This document shows positions 8,861-17,035 of a stretch of DNA of 64,000 nucleotides, in pieces. The DNA is from Candidatus Scalindua sp. (GTDB lineage: Bacteria > Planctomycetota > Brocadiia > Brocadiales > Scalinduaceae). The stretch is taken from assembly GCA_018670825.1 (NCBI GenBank), contig JABHIW010000114.1:32392-96391 (forward strand), in the 5' to 3' direction. The notes beneath the pieces are model-generated. The model was not told where the DNA came from, did no database searches, and saw only the letters and a list, made by a program, of their open reading frames with translations. The stretch's first letter is position 1, and each line of letters starts with the position of its first letter. Both the position numbers and the translations under genes were made by a program.

Positions 8861-9316
8861 TCATTTTCCTTCGCCACCACATTTTCCTTCGCCACCGCAT
8901 TTGCTTTCGCCACCGCATTTACTTGTGCCTTTTTTCTCCTCAACTGCCTCAGTAGCTTCTGCTTTAAATCCCTCTGCTTTTTTAGCAATTTCAGTTTTCA
9001 CCACTTCTACTTTTTCAATAATCTCAGTTTTAGTTTCTTCAACAATCTCAGTAACTTCTGCTTTCTTTTCCGTGACTACTTCTCTTGTTTCAGTAACTAT
9101 TTCAGTCGTTTTCTCTTTTACTTCGACTACAGTTGTTGCTTTCTCACCCTTTTTTGCATCTACCGTAGCAGTATACTCCGCTTTTAATGCAGCTATCATT
9201 TTATCTCTTCTGGCTATTCTTGCAGCGTCATCTGCTGCAAATGCAGAGGAAATTGCAGTTCCCACAAAGGCAATTGCAAGTACTATAAATACGAAAGATA
9301 TTTTTTTGACAACCAT
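8861..9316 (-). CDS. Secreted low-complexity protein with C-terminal EGKCG-type repeats (bufferin/HvfA-like?)
   Basis: The 151-residue product has a clear signal peptide (residues 1-28, ending SSAFA). A Glu/Lys/Thr/Val-rich helical stretch (about 50-130) follows. The tail has three cysteines in repeats of the form S/GKCGGE (TSKCGGESKCGGEGKCGGEGK, about 131-151). The EGKCG motif is the one modified in bufferin/HvfA-type RiPP metallophores made with MNIO (DUF692) enzymes. No such enzyme is in this window, so the match rests on motif and layout only. The start has AAGGAAGGG upstream. Another frame (8779-8988) stays open past this stop with similar Ala/Glu/Lys composition, so a frameshift cannot be excluded. 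Confidence 0.65.
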   Translation of the reverse strand: MVVKKISFVFIVLAIAFVGTAISSAFAADDAARIARRDKMIAALKAEYTATVDAKKGEKATTVVEVKEKTTEIVTETREVVTEKKAEVTEIVEETKTEIIEKVEVVKTEIAKKAEGFKAEATEAVEEKKGTSKCGGESKCGGEGKCGGEGK

Positions 9317-9644
9317 GGCTATTTTCCCTTCCTTTCTATAAAAACAGATTGTTCGGATATGTGCCCTTCATCCGTGTCAGTAAAATACTAAATCAGTTTC
9401 CAAGTTATGTACAGTTACAAGATTATTGAATACTTACAGAATTGTATCCTCAGCCTATCTCTTGTCAAATAGTTTTTCTGGCTAAACATTGTAGTTTGTA
9501 CCTGGTAAATTGAGAGATCTTATTTATTATTAGATATTTACGCTATTGCAGTCTCCCGACTAGGCGGGTGTTTATTGCTATCCGATAGGTGTATGTAAAT
9601 TTCTCATAAATTACGTAACCTGAAGATTGCAGCTACTGAATAGA
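9317..9644. other. Gene-free stretch between cysteine-repeat gene and hemA
   Basis: It must hold the promoter of the minus-strand secreted protein gene. I see no clear hairpin, RNA gene or protein-like frame. Confidence 0.45.
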
Positions 9645-10931
9645 CTATTTCTTAGAGTCGTCTTTTTTGTGGTGGATGCCGAAAAGATGTTTTATCGTTT
9701 CTACATATTGGAATCCGCCGCCGTTCTTTGCTTTCTCTTTTCCTACTTTAGCGGGTTTGTGGAGGATTTTGTTGAGTGTTCGCTGCATTGAATAGACTAT
9801 GTGTTCCCACTCTTCATGTGCAAGCTCTCCCAGTTTAGGACGTAGTCTTTCAAGCTCCTGTTCGCCTATTTCGTGGAAGTGGTTTCTCAATTGAGAAATA
9901 GCGGGACCGATTTTCAATTCCTCTGTCCATGCCATATATTTTGCCACTTCCTTATCGATGATTGTAACGCATTTGCTGATATCCTTCTTTCTCTCTTCTG
10001 CGTTGCCGTTAGCGACTTTGTTCAAATCATTTATGTCATATAGGTATACGTTATCGATCTTTGCTATTTCAGGGTCAATATCCCTCGGGAAAGCAATATC
10101 TATGAGCAGCATGGGGTTACCTCTGCGTGCCTTTATAGCATTTTTTACGTGTTCTGTGTGGATTACATGACGAGGGGATGCGGTAGAACTGATGATTATG
10201 TCTGCCTGTGGGAGATATTCATCAAGTTTTTCGTAGTTTATGGCCTTTCCGTCATATTCTTCAGCAAGGGACTTTGCTTTGTCGTAGTTTCTGTTTGCTA
10301 CTATTGCCGTCTTTGCGCCACGCTCCACCAGATGTTTCAATACAAGTTCGCACATCTCACCTGCACCGATTATGAACAGCGTCTTCTCTGAGAAGTCCTT
10401 GAATATCTTTATGGCAAGGTCAACGGCTACCGTACTCACAGATATATTTCCTTTGCCGATGGCTGTCTTAGTGTGTACGTCCTTGGCAACGTTCAGTGAA
10501 CGCTGGAAGAGCTGGTTCAGGATACTGCCGGTTGTCTCTGCAGTAGTCGCTGTCATATATGCTTCCTTTACCTGAGAGATGATCTGTGTCTCTCCCAGGA
10601 CGCCTGAGTTGAGGCTGGAGGCAACAAAGAAAAGGTGCCTGACGGCATTGATACCCTGGTGGTGGTACATGTGATTAGCGAATTCCTCTTTAGGCAGGCC
10701 GTGGAAGGCTGAAAAGAAATCCAGCAGTGTCTCCTTGTCTAAACTGTCATCGGGTGATGTTGCATAAATCTCAACACGATTACACGTGGAGAGTATTACT
10801 ATTTCTGAAGACGGAAAAGACTGTGCAAATGAAGAGAGTGCGATTGGCACTGATGAAGGACTGAAGGCAATCTTCTCCCTTACTTCTACTGGTGCAGAGT
10901 CATGATTTAGACCGAGAGTATGTAAATTCAT
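9645..10931 (-). CDS. hemA: Glutamyl-tRNA reductase
   Basis: HemA reduces the glutamate of Glu-tRNA to glutamate-1-semialdehyde with NADPH, the first step of heme synthesis in C5-pathway bacteria. The 428 residues include the catalytic cysteine in ILSTCNRVEIYA, the conserved QISQVKEAY segment, the Rossmann NADPH-binding motif FIIGAGEMCELVLKHL, and the C-terminal dimerisation helices. The last residues (about 400-428) are a Lys/Gly-rich tail. The start lies 12 bp after the stop of the ccsA/hemX-like gene, so the two are an operon that links heme production with cytochrome assembly. Confidence 0.95.
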   Translation of the reverse strand: MNLHTLGLNHDSAPVEVREKIAFSPSSVPIALSSFAQSFPSSEIVILSTCNRVEIYATSPDDSLDKETLLDFFSAFHGLPKEEFANHMYHHQGINAVRHLFFVASSLNSGVLGETQIISQVKEAYMTATTAETTGSILNQLFQRSLNVAKDVHTKTAIGKGNISVSTVAVDLAIKIFKDFSEKTLFIIGAGEMCELVLKHLVERGAKTAIVANRNYDKAKSLAEEYDGKAINYEKLDEYLPQADIIISSTASPRHVIHTEHVKNAIKARRGNPMLLIDIAFPRDIDPEIAKIDNVYLYDINDLNKVANGNAEERKKDISKCVTIIDKEVAKYMAWTEELKIGPAISQLRNHFHEIGEQELERLRPKLGELAHEEWEHIVYSMQRTLNKILHKPAKVGKEKAKNGGGFQYVETIKHLFGIHHKKDDSKK

Positions 10932-10943
10932 AATTAGTAAATT

Positions 10944-11849
10944 TTAAGATTCAACTTTTATCATTCCGGCTTCATCCGGTATTATTATCTCTTGTTCGAG
11001 TGTCGCCGAGCTTTTCTCGTATCCATGTTTATGTCCCATCAAGAATGGACCGATAAAAGTAAGTATTACGATAACAAATCCTGCTATGGTAACCACCGCC
11101 ACTCTTGTTCCGTGAAAAGAGGCCCCGAGCCTCAAGTGTAATATTGCGGCATAGATAAGCCATGTCAAAGATCCCAATAATACTTTTGGATCCAGGTACC
11201 AGTCTAGTCCCAGTATATTAGTCGTTTTAGCCCATACAGTACCTGAAATAAGACCAATCGTCAGTAAAGGAAAACCCATCGTGATTGTTTTCCACATTAA
11301 CGCATCCAGGTTCTCAAGAGATGGCAAACTCTCAAAAAGAGGGCCAAAGGACTTTTTCTTCAACTGCCTTTCCATTGTCAGGTACATTATGCTGAATATG
11401 AAAGAGACCGTAAATGAGGCATAGCCCAGAAATATCGGTATAATATGGGCAAACAGCCAGAATGTCTTTAAGTCTGCTGTCAGTGCCAGGTCGTTTTTAA
11501 CCAGGGTAACTGCGGCAATCGAAAACCCCGTAACTATCGGCATAACAAATGGAGTCAGTGATTGCAGCCTGTACAAAAATTTGAGTATCACAGAGAGTAA
11601 AACAATAAGAGACAGGTAGAACGTGGATGACTCAAAAAGTGTTGATATCGGCAATGTGCCTGATTGTGAACTTAGAGTAATTAAAAAAGCGCAGTGGATT
11701 GCTAAACCGGTAAGGATAAAATAATCGGCCAGCCTTTTACTGAATCTGTTCGGATTGAATATAGATCCTACTTCCCATATAGAATCCAGGAGATAGAGGA
11801 CTATTGCTGCTATAAAAACATATTGTATCGGACTGAACATGCTCGCCAT
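10944..11849 (-). CDS. CcsA/HemX-family cytochrome c assembly membrane protein
   Basis: A 301-residue inner-membrane protein with about eight hydrophobic segments. The segments GTVWAKTTNILGLDWYLDPKVLLGSLTWLIYA and LHLRLGASFHGTR follow the CcsA/HemX pattern (G.VWA...W.WDPKE...L.TWLIYA...H.R...G.R). The classical WGxxWxWD tryptophan-rich core is degenerate (LDWYLDPK), which fits the HemX branch linked to HemA better than the heme-handling CcsA/ResC proteins. It precedes hemA in one operon. Its likely role is in controlling heme production or delivering heme to cytochrome c assembly. Confidence 0.82.
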   Translation of the reverse strand: MASMFSPIQYVFIAAIVLYLLDSIWEVGSIFNPNRFSKRLADYFILTGLAIHCAFLITLSSQSGTLPISTLFESSTFYLSLIVLLSVILKFLYRLQSLTPFVMPIVTGFSIAAVTLVKNDLALTADLKTFWLFAHIIPIFLGYASFTVSFIFSIMYLTMERQLKKKSFGPLFESLPSLENLDALMWKTITMGFPLLTIGLISGTVWAKTTNILGLDWYLDPKVLLGSLTWLIYAAILHLRLGASFHGTRVAVVTIAGFVIVILTFIGPFLMGHKHGYEKSSATLEQEIIIPDEAGMIKVES

Positions 11850-12496
11850 AAAAAATCATTTATCATAGTACGGAAAATCTGTACTATGTCTATGTCAGAT
11901 AACCATTTGCATAAACCTTGCCGGGCTAAGCAAATTAAAGAAACATATGATTCTATACAAAAAAAGTAATTAATCAAACAAAAAAATGCATTGTGATGGT
12001 AGTGAGAAAATGACGGTAAATAGTTTGATAGAATTTCTGTTTAAGCATTTATAGTAAAATGTGTTATGAAAATTTTGCTGTCAGTTTTTAAACGAAGAGA
12101 AGAATAATATTTAATGAAGGTAATCATACGAAGACACAGAGACACAGAGATTGATGCTGGACTATGAGAATGGAAAAGCTTGAAATCTTATAATAGTAGA
12201 AACAAAAAATGCAATAATATTCTCTTTTATAGTATCAGGACGCTAGTTTATAAACAATGTACTTTAAGTGCAGGGCTTTTAGCTATAGTTTTAATCAGGT
12301 GTAGAGTGTTAGCATACTGAAGTGAAATAAGAGTGAAAAGATCTAATTTAAACAATCTCTTAGTTTCCTGGCTTCCTTATAAAAAATTACTATTTAGTTG
12401 CTTTAAAAAAACTACTCTAAGGAGGTCAGGAATGCAGGAGAGAAGCAACAATTATAGATATATTTGGTACATTTCCTCGCCTGAATAGCGAAGTTG

Positions 12497-12532
12497 CCTG
12501 CCCGGCCAGATCCGTTCGGACGGGGGCAGGCC
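12497..12532. repeat. GC-rich short palindromic repeat
   Basis: GCCTGCCCGG...CGGGGGCAGGC forms an imperfect hairpin in AT-rich surroundings. The right half (TTCGGACGGGGGCAGGCC) resembles ACGGACGAGGGCAGGTCC at about 61389-61406, so it is one of a dispersed family. Confidence 0.55.
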
Positions 12533-12692
12533 TACGAGCCGACCAATGCTTAAGGTAGGTATTGAAACCAGACTTAAATGCTTATTTCCCTCATACGAAT
12601 GCTAATGAAGTATACAAAGGGTAAAAACTATTCTCTTTTGTTATATTATTCACTTTAGGCACTTTAGTTCACTTAAGGCACTTCAAACTTGG

Positions 12693-12709
12693 TTGCGGCT
12701 GTGCCGCAA
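12693..12709 (-). terminator. Hairpin just past the cyclic-nucleotide-binding gene
   Basis: TTGCGGC and GCCGCAA form a perfect 7-bp stem with loop TGT, starting seven bases past the minus-strand stop. There is no clear U-run, so termination is only inferred from position. Confidence 0.4.
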
Positions 12710-12715
12710 TTGTGA

Positions 12716-13249
12716 CTAACCGGTTATATTAAATGTCCTGGTCATTCTAAAGAATCTCTTAAGATGACGTTTAAAATTCAAACCTGTTTCTTCAAGGCGT
12801 TGGGCTTGTGACTCAACAACTTTCCTCATAAATCTCTCATTATTTTTGAGATTGGCATCAAATGTTTTCTTGTCCATAATGTTGAGCTTACAATCAGTAA
12901 GAGCTATTGCGGTAGCAAAGCGTTTGTTCCCCGTTATCAGTGACATCTCGCCAAAGAAATCACCTGAATCAAGAGTAGCCAGTATTATCTCATTGTCTTC
13001 CGCACTCATTACTATCTTTACCCTTCCCGAATGGATAATATACATTTCCCTGCCTTCTTCCTGCTCGTCAATAATAACTTCTCCACTTTTATAACGTCGC
13101 TTCTTTTCGGTAAAAAGCAAACCATCCAGGGTCATCATATTTTGTAACCTCCTTAATGTAGGTCGGGTTTCCCGATATTTACTATATAATGGGTACTTAT
13201 CCATTATATTAAACAGCCTTCCTCCAAACAAGCTAGAAAAGAAGTTCAT
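12716..13249 (-). CDS. Cyclic-nucleotide-binding domain protein
   Basis: A 177-residue protein whose middle (about residues 45-150) is a Crp/cNMP-binding beta-barrel: FTEKKRRYKSGEVIIDEQEEGREMYIIHSGRVKI, then the phosphate-binding-cassette region DSGDFFGEMSLITGNKRFATAIA. The family cassette FGE.sLl....R.Ata is well kept, so ligand binding is plausible. There is no DNA-binding helix-turn-helix; the C-terminus is a short basic helix. It starts seven bases after the OPT transporter stop and is co-transcribed with it. It may act as a regulatory subunit or sensor for the transporter. Confidence 0.85.
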   Translation of the reverse strand: MNFFSSLFGGRLFNIMDKYPLYSKYRETRPTLRRLQNMMTLDGLLFTEKKRRYKSGEVIIDEQEEGREMYIIHSGRVKIVMSAEDNEIILATLDSGDFFGEMSLITGNKRFATAIALTDCKLNIMDKKTFDANLKNNERFMRKVVESQAQRLEETGLNFKRHLKRFFRMTRTFNITG

Positions 13250-13256
13250 CGCTCGA

Positions 13257-15194
13257 TTACTTTTTATTGGTATAGTTCCATAGCAGTAGAGCTAACCCAG
13301 CAAAAATAAACAGTGATGCTATATTGTTGTATGGCCCCATCCACAGATAGCCAATTTCAAGTGTGGTAGAAAATGTCCCGCTATATGATGCTGCCAGCGC
13401 CAACCCGACGCCTATAAGCGCGCTTCCGGCTATCAAGCCGGAACTGAACAAAATCCCGCTTTCACGTCTTCTCTTCAGCAGACTGTCGTCTTTTGTTTTT
13501 TCCGTTAAATATCTCAGTAGTCCACCTGCCATTATGGGCGTAGTGAGATATAACGGTAAATAGACACCTACCGCAAATGGGAGAGAACGAATACCTATAA
13601 GCTCTACAATAGCTGCCATAAATATTCCAATGATTACAAATCTCCAGGGAAGGTCACCCGTAATCACACCCTTGACTACCAGCGACATCAGTGTTGCTTG
13701 AGGTGCCGGTAGTTCCTCTGATCCGATTCCCACGCCTTTGTGGAGTCGTAATATAACCCAACCTACAAAAATGGCGGATGTCAGTACCCCGATAAATTCT
13801 CCAATCTGCTGTTTCCATGGTGTGGCTCCTACCAGGAAACCGGTCTTCAGGTCCTGCGATGTGTCTCCCGCAATCGCTATCGATATGCAGACAACAGCGC
13901 CAACACTCAGCGCTATTACCATGTGCGCGTCTGAGGTCCATCCCATAAAGGAAAAGATCAGGCTTGTTAGTAAGAGTGTAGTAATTGTCATGCCGGAAAC
14001 GGGGTTTGAGGATGATCCGATGAGTCCGACAATTCTTGAAGATACGGTAACAAAGAAGAATGAAAATATGATCATAAGTAGTGCCACTAACAGGTTGGAA
14101 ATAATCCCTATTTCGGTTGCGGTCCAGAAAGAGAGTATTAGCCATAGGCATATTCCTAATATGACAGCTCCGCCAATAACAACCACCATGGGAAGATCTC
14201 TGTCAGTTCTCTCCTCATTTTTCCTGTTCTTATTTGAGACTTTGCTTAAGCCTGTTTTGAATGTCTCCAGAATGGTTGGTATTGCTCGAATTAATGTTAT
14301 CAGGCCGCCGAAAGCTACCGCACCGGCCCCTATATATCTTATATAATAGTGCCATATCTCTTTAATGCTCATCTGGGAGATTAAGATTTTAGCCGGGTAG
14401 ATCGGTTCGGTAGAGTTTTCACCAACTGCCATAATCAATGGTATTATCACCAGCCAGGCCAGGGCGCCTCCGCTTAACATAATGGCCGAGATCTTTGACC
14501 CTATAATATACCCGACGCCAAGAAGGGCGGGTGTAATTTCCCCTATTACTTTGCCGCCTTTATAGAAGGGGATGTCCCATGACGGCCTGAAGTTCCATAA
14601 TTTAAGTCCATTCATCAGGAACTCGTAAAGACTGCCTATACCTAATCCCATGAATACCGTTTTTGCTTCTGTTCCCCCTTTGTCGCCTGCGACTAATACC
14701 TCCGCACAGGCTGTACCCTCAGGATAAGGCAGACGTCCGTGCTGCCTGGATATAAGAAGGCTTCGCAGCGGTATCATAAATAACACACCCAATAATCCGC
14801 CCAAAAGAGAGAAGACAAATATTTTGGTCAGTTCGGGTTTCATTCCCCAGATGATGAGGGCCGGAAAAGTGAAAATGACTCCGGCTGCCAGAGATTCACC
14901 AGCTGACCCTACTGTCTGGACCATGTTATTTTCAAGGATGCTGCCTTTGCCCAGAATACGGAATATAGCAACAGCCATAACGGCCACCGGAATGGATGCG
15001 CTTACGGTCAGCCCCACCTTGAGTCCTATGTACGCATTTGCTGCGGCAAAGATAATTCCCAGGATTATTCCCGTGAAAACAGCTCTAAAGGTAAATTCCG
15101 GCAGAAATTCTTGTTTACCTATATACGGCTTATACTTATCACCCGGGATTTTCTTATATGCATCTGAAGATAATTCTCTGGTCTCTTTTTTCAT
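13257..15194 (-). CDS. OPT-family oligopeptide transporter
   Basis: A 645-residue polytopic inner-membrane protein of the OPT superfamily. It shows the N-terminal PEFTFRAVFTGIILGIIFAAANAYIGLKVGLTVSASIPVAV block typical of bacterial OPT proteins, the LPYPEGTACAEVL motif, and many later hydrophobic segments with SSSNPVSGMTI. Bacterial OPT proteins take up peptides or metal chelates by proton symport; the ligand here is not known. The length is normal. The start has no strong ribosome site. The cyclic-nucleotide-binding gene follows in the same operon. Confidence 0.92.
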   Translation of the reverse strand: MKKETRELSSDAYKKIPGDKYKPYIGKQEFLPEFTFRAVFTGIILGIIFAAANAYIGLKVGLTVSASIPVAVMAVAIFRILGKGSILENNMVQTVGSAGESLAAGVIFTFPALIIWGMKPELTKIFVFSLLGGLLGVLFMIPLRSLLISRQHGRLPYPEGTACAEVLVAGDKGGTEAKTVFMGLGIGSLYEFLMNGLKLWNFRPSWDIPFYKGGKVIGEITPALLGVGYIIGSKISAIMLSGGALAWLVIIPLIMAVGENSTEPIYPAKILISQMSIKEIWHYYIRYIGAGAVAFGGLITLIRAIPTILETFKTGLSKVSNKNRKNEERTDRDLPMVVVIGGAVILGICLWLILSFWTATEIGIISNLLVALLMIIFSFFFVTVSSRIVGLIGSSSNPVSGMTITTLLLTSLIFSFMGWTSDAHMVIALSVGAVVCISIAIAGDTSQDLKTGFLVGATPWKQQIGEFIGVLTSAIFVGWVILRLHKGVGIGSEELPAPQATLMSLVVKGVITGDLPWRFVIIGIFMAAIVELIGIRSLPFAVGVYLPLYLTTPIMAGGLLRYLTEKTKDDSLLKRRRESGILFSSGLIAGSALIGVGLALAASYSGTFSTTLEIGYLWMGPYNNIASLFIFAGLALLLWNYTNKK

Positions 15195-15736
15195 TTGAAG
15201 GATACTTTATAATACATGATAATTTCATGATTAAGTTGAGCATAATAAAGCATTTATTTGATAGTATTACAATATTCTCTTTTGCATTTTGATGTTCTTC
15301 GTGTCTTGGCGTCTTAGTGGCTAATGTACCTGTTTTTTTAATCCCTTGAATATTAAACCTGAACTGATATAATTGCAAAAAATCTAACTCCTTTGGTCTT
15401 TTAGCCTTAGGATTTTGGCATTCGTTAAATTGTGTAGGTAAATAAATAATTATTCACGCTCCCCGGACAAAAGGCGCCGAGGACAAGAAGTCGCAAAGAG
15501 AGCAAAGTTTCAAGAATTAATCAAAATTTCTGATTATAAATCTGTTTGGGTAGGATGGGTTAAACGGAGTGAACCCACCACCGTTGTTTAGTTGGGTGTG
15601 TTTTGCTTCACCCAACCTACAATTTATCTGTTGATATCCACAGTCAAATACCCTTGATCTTCTTTGCGATCTTTGCGATCTTTGCGGTGAGCCATTTCTT
15701 TTCCGACTTGTTCGGTTAAGGTTTTATAGGAATAAA
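15195..15736. other. Gene-free region rich in short dispersed repeats
   Basis: No protein-like frame with a ribosome site is seen. Three repeat types lie here: CTTCGTGTCTTGGCGTCTTAGTGGC near 15297, a paired-hairpin element at 15550-15620, and 'TTTGCGATCTTTGCGATCTTTGCGGTGA' near 15661, which repeats a 9-base unit. Sequences of these types recur in many bacterial genomes. The hisS promoter must be near the right end. Confidence 0.5.
15550..15620. repeat. Paired-hairpin element with GTAGG...CCTAC ends
   Basis: The outer arms (GTAGGATGGGTT, and CACCCAACCTAC) are near complements. Inside are two hairpins: TGGGTT/AACCCA (15556-15577) and GTTGGGTG/CACCCAAC (15591-15616). The design matches the element at 51664-51731 and the widespread 'GTAGGTTGGGTT' type of bacterial short mobile repeat. 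Confidence 0.65.
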
Positions 15737-17035
15737 ATGGAAAAAAGTGACGAAAAATATGTGAAAGCACCGTTGGGCATGAAAGATCTCTTCCCTGAGG
15801 AGAGGCAGCTGTGGGTAGAGATGGAAAACGCGGCAAGGGAAGAGTTTGAAATAGCCGGATATCATGAGATAAGGACTCCCGTTTTCGAAGATACACGCCT
15901 CTTTGTCCGGAGCATTGGAGAGGCGACTGACATAGTAGAGAAGGAGATGTACACTTTTGGTGATGCTGCTGGCTCAACCATTACACTTCGTCCTGAAAAT
16001 ACGGCATCCGTAATGAGGGCATATTTACAATATGAGTTGTATAAGACAAAGAAATTTCAGAAATTTTATTATATCGGGCCGATGTTCAGGAAAGAACGTC
16101 CTCAGGCAGGGCGGTTAAGACAGTTTCATCAGATGGGCGTTGAGGCGATAGGGTCTTATGATCCACTGCTTGATGTTGAGACAATAAAGGTCGCCACGAG
16201 GGTATATGACCGGCTTGGATTGGGTGGATATGTGGTCAAGATTAATACTATCGGATGTGAAAAATGCAGGCCAGGCTACAGAGAAGTATTGAAAAATGAA
16301 CTATTACAATATAAAGATGAACTATGTGAACTCTGTAAAGCAAGGATAGACAGAAATGTATTCAGGGTACTTGACTGTAAAAATAATAAATGCAAAGAGA
16401 TACGCAAGAATGTACCAAATACCGAAGACCATACCTGTAATGACTGCCTCGAACATTTTAAGATCGTCAAAGGTGCATTTGAAAATATCAATCTTGAATA
16501 TACTTTAGACCCGCACCTTGTCAGGGGTTTGGATTACTATACAAAGACGGTTTACGAGATAACACATTCGGCAATGGGTGCCAGGGATACCATATGCGCG
16601 GGAGGGCGTTATGACAACCTGATATCAGATATTGGAGGGCCTCCAACGGGTGCGGTAGGTTTTGCTGCCGGGATGGAAGCATCAATGATAGCCATTTTAA
16701 AAACAAGAGAGAAAAACCAGGAATCAAAATCCGATACTTCTCCATTGGCACCGGACGTATATATCGTGTCAATTGGAGCGGAGTCCAGAAATTACTGTTT
16801 CAAACTGCTCAATGAACTGAGACTGGGTGGAATAAAGGCTGACATGGACTACGAATGCCGGACCACAAAGGCACAGATGAAAATAGCCAACAAACTTGAT
16901 TCAAGATTTACTATCATAATGGGCAGTGACGAAATAGAAAAAGGGATAATTAAATTAAAGAATATGCAGACGGGAGATGAAAACTTCTCGGAAGATACTG
17001 ATAAGATTATAGAGATAGTGAAAGGAAATAGATAA
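15737..17035 (+). CDS. hisS: Histidyl-tRNA synthetase
   Basis: Charges tRNA-His with histidine. The 432-residue class II synthetase shows motif 1 (GMKDLFPEE and the following helix), motif 2 (FYYIGPMFRKERPQAGRLRQFHQMGVE), the histidine-specific LVRGLDYYTKTVYE segment and motif 3 (AVGFAAGMEA), then the C-terminal anticodon domain. The cysteine-bearing insert (residues about 175-240: CEKC, CELC, CKNNKC, CNDC) is common in this enzyme type. Its stop is followed immediately by the aspS start, so the two form one transcript. Confidence 0.96.
   Translation: MEKSDEKYVKAPLGMKDLFPEERQLWVEMENAAREEFEIAGYHEIRTPVFEDTRLFVRSIGEATDIVEKEMYTFGDAAGSTITLRPENTASVMRAYLQYELYKTKKFQKFYYIGPMFRKERPQAGRLRQFHQMGVEAIGSYDPLLDVETIKVATRVYDRLGLGGYVVKINTIGCEKCRPGYREVLKNELLQYKDELCELCKARIDRNVFRVLDCKNNKCKEIRKNVPNTEDHTCNDCLEHFKIVKGAFENINLEYTLDPHLVRGLDYYTKTVYEITHSAMGARDTICAGGRYDNLISDIGGPPTGAVGFAAGMEASMIAILKTREKNQESKSDTSPLAPDVYIVSIGAESRNYCFKLLNELRLGGIKADMDYECRTTKAQMKIANKLDSRFTIIMGSDEIEKGIIKLKNMQTGDENFSEDTDKIIEIVKGNR

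Larger units (their letters stand above)
11850..12715. other. Long gene-free region with repeats
   Basis: This 866-bp region has no protein-like frame. It contains 'acgaagacacagagacacagag' near 12127, a GC-rich palindromic element at 12497-12532, and the 'CACTTTAGGCACTT' element near 12651-12690. A perfect 7-bp hairpin (12693-12709) lies just past the stop of the cyclic-nucleotide-binding gene. The promoter of the ccsA-hemA operon should lie at its left end. Confidence 0.55.

Noticed and set aside
11850..12715. tRNA or small RNA gene in the long intergenic region
   Set aside because: I looked for T-arm GTTCRANNC and cloverleaf stems and found only repeats and short hairpins.
13738..14346. 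202-residue plus-strand frame inside the OPT transporter
   Set aside because: Antisense to an intact transporter and lacking a ribosome site.
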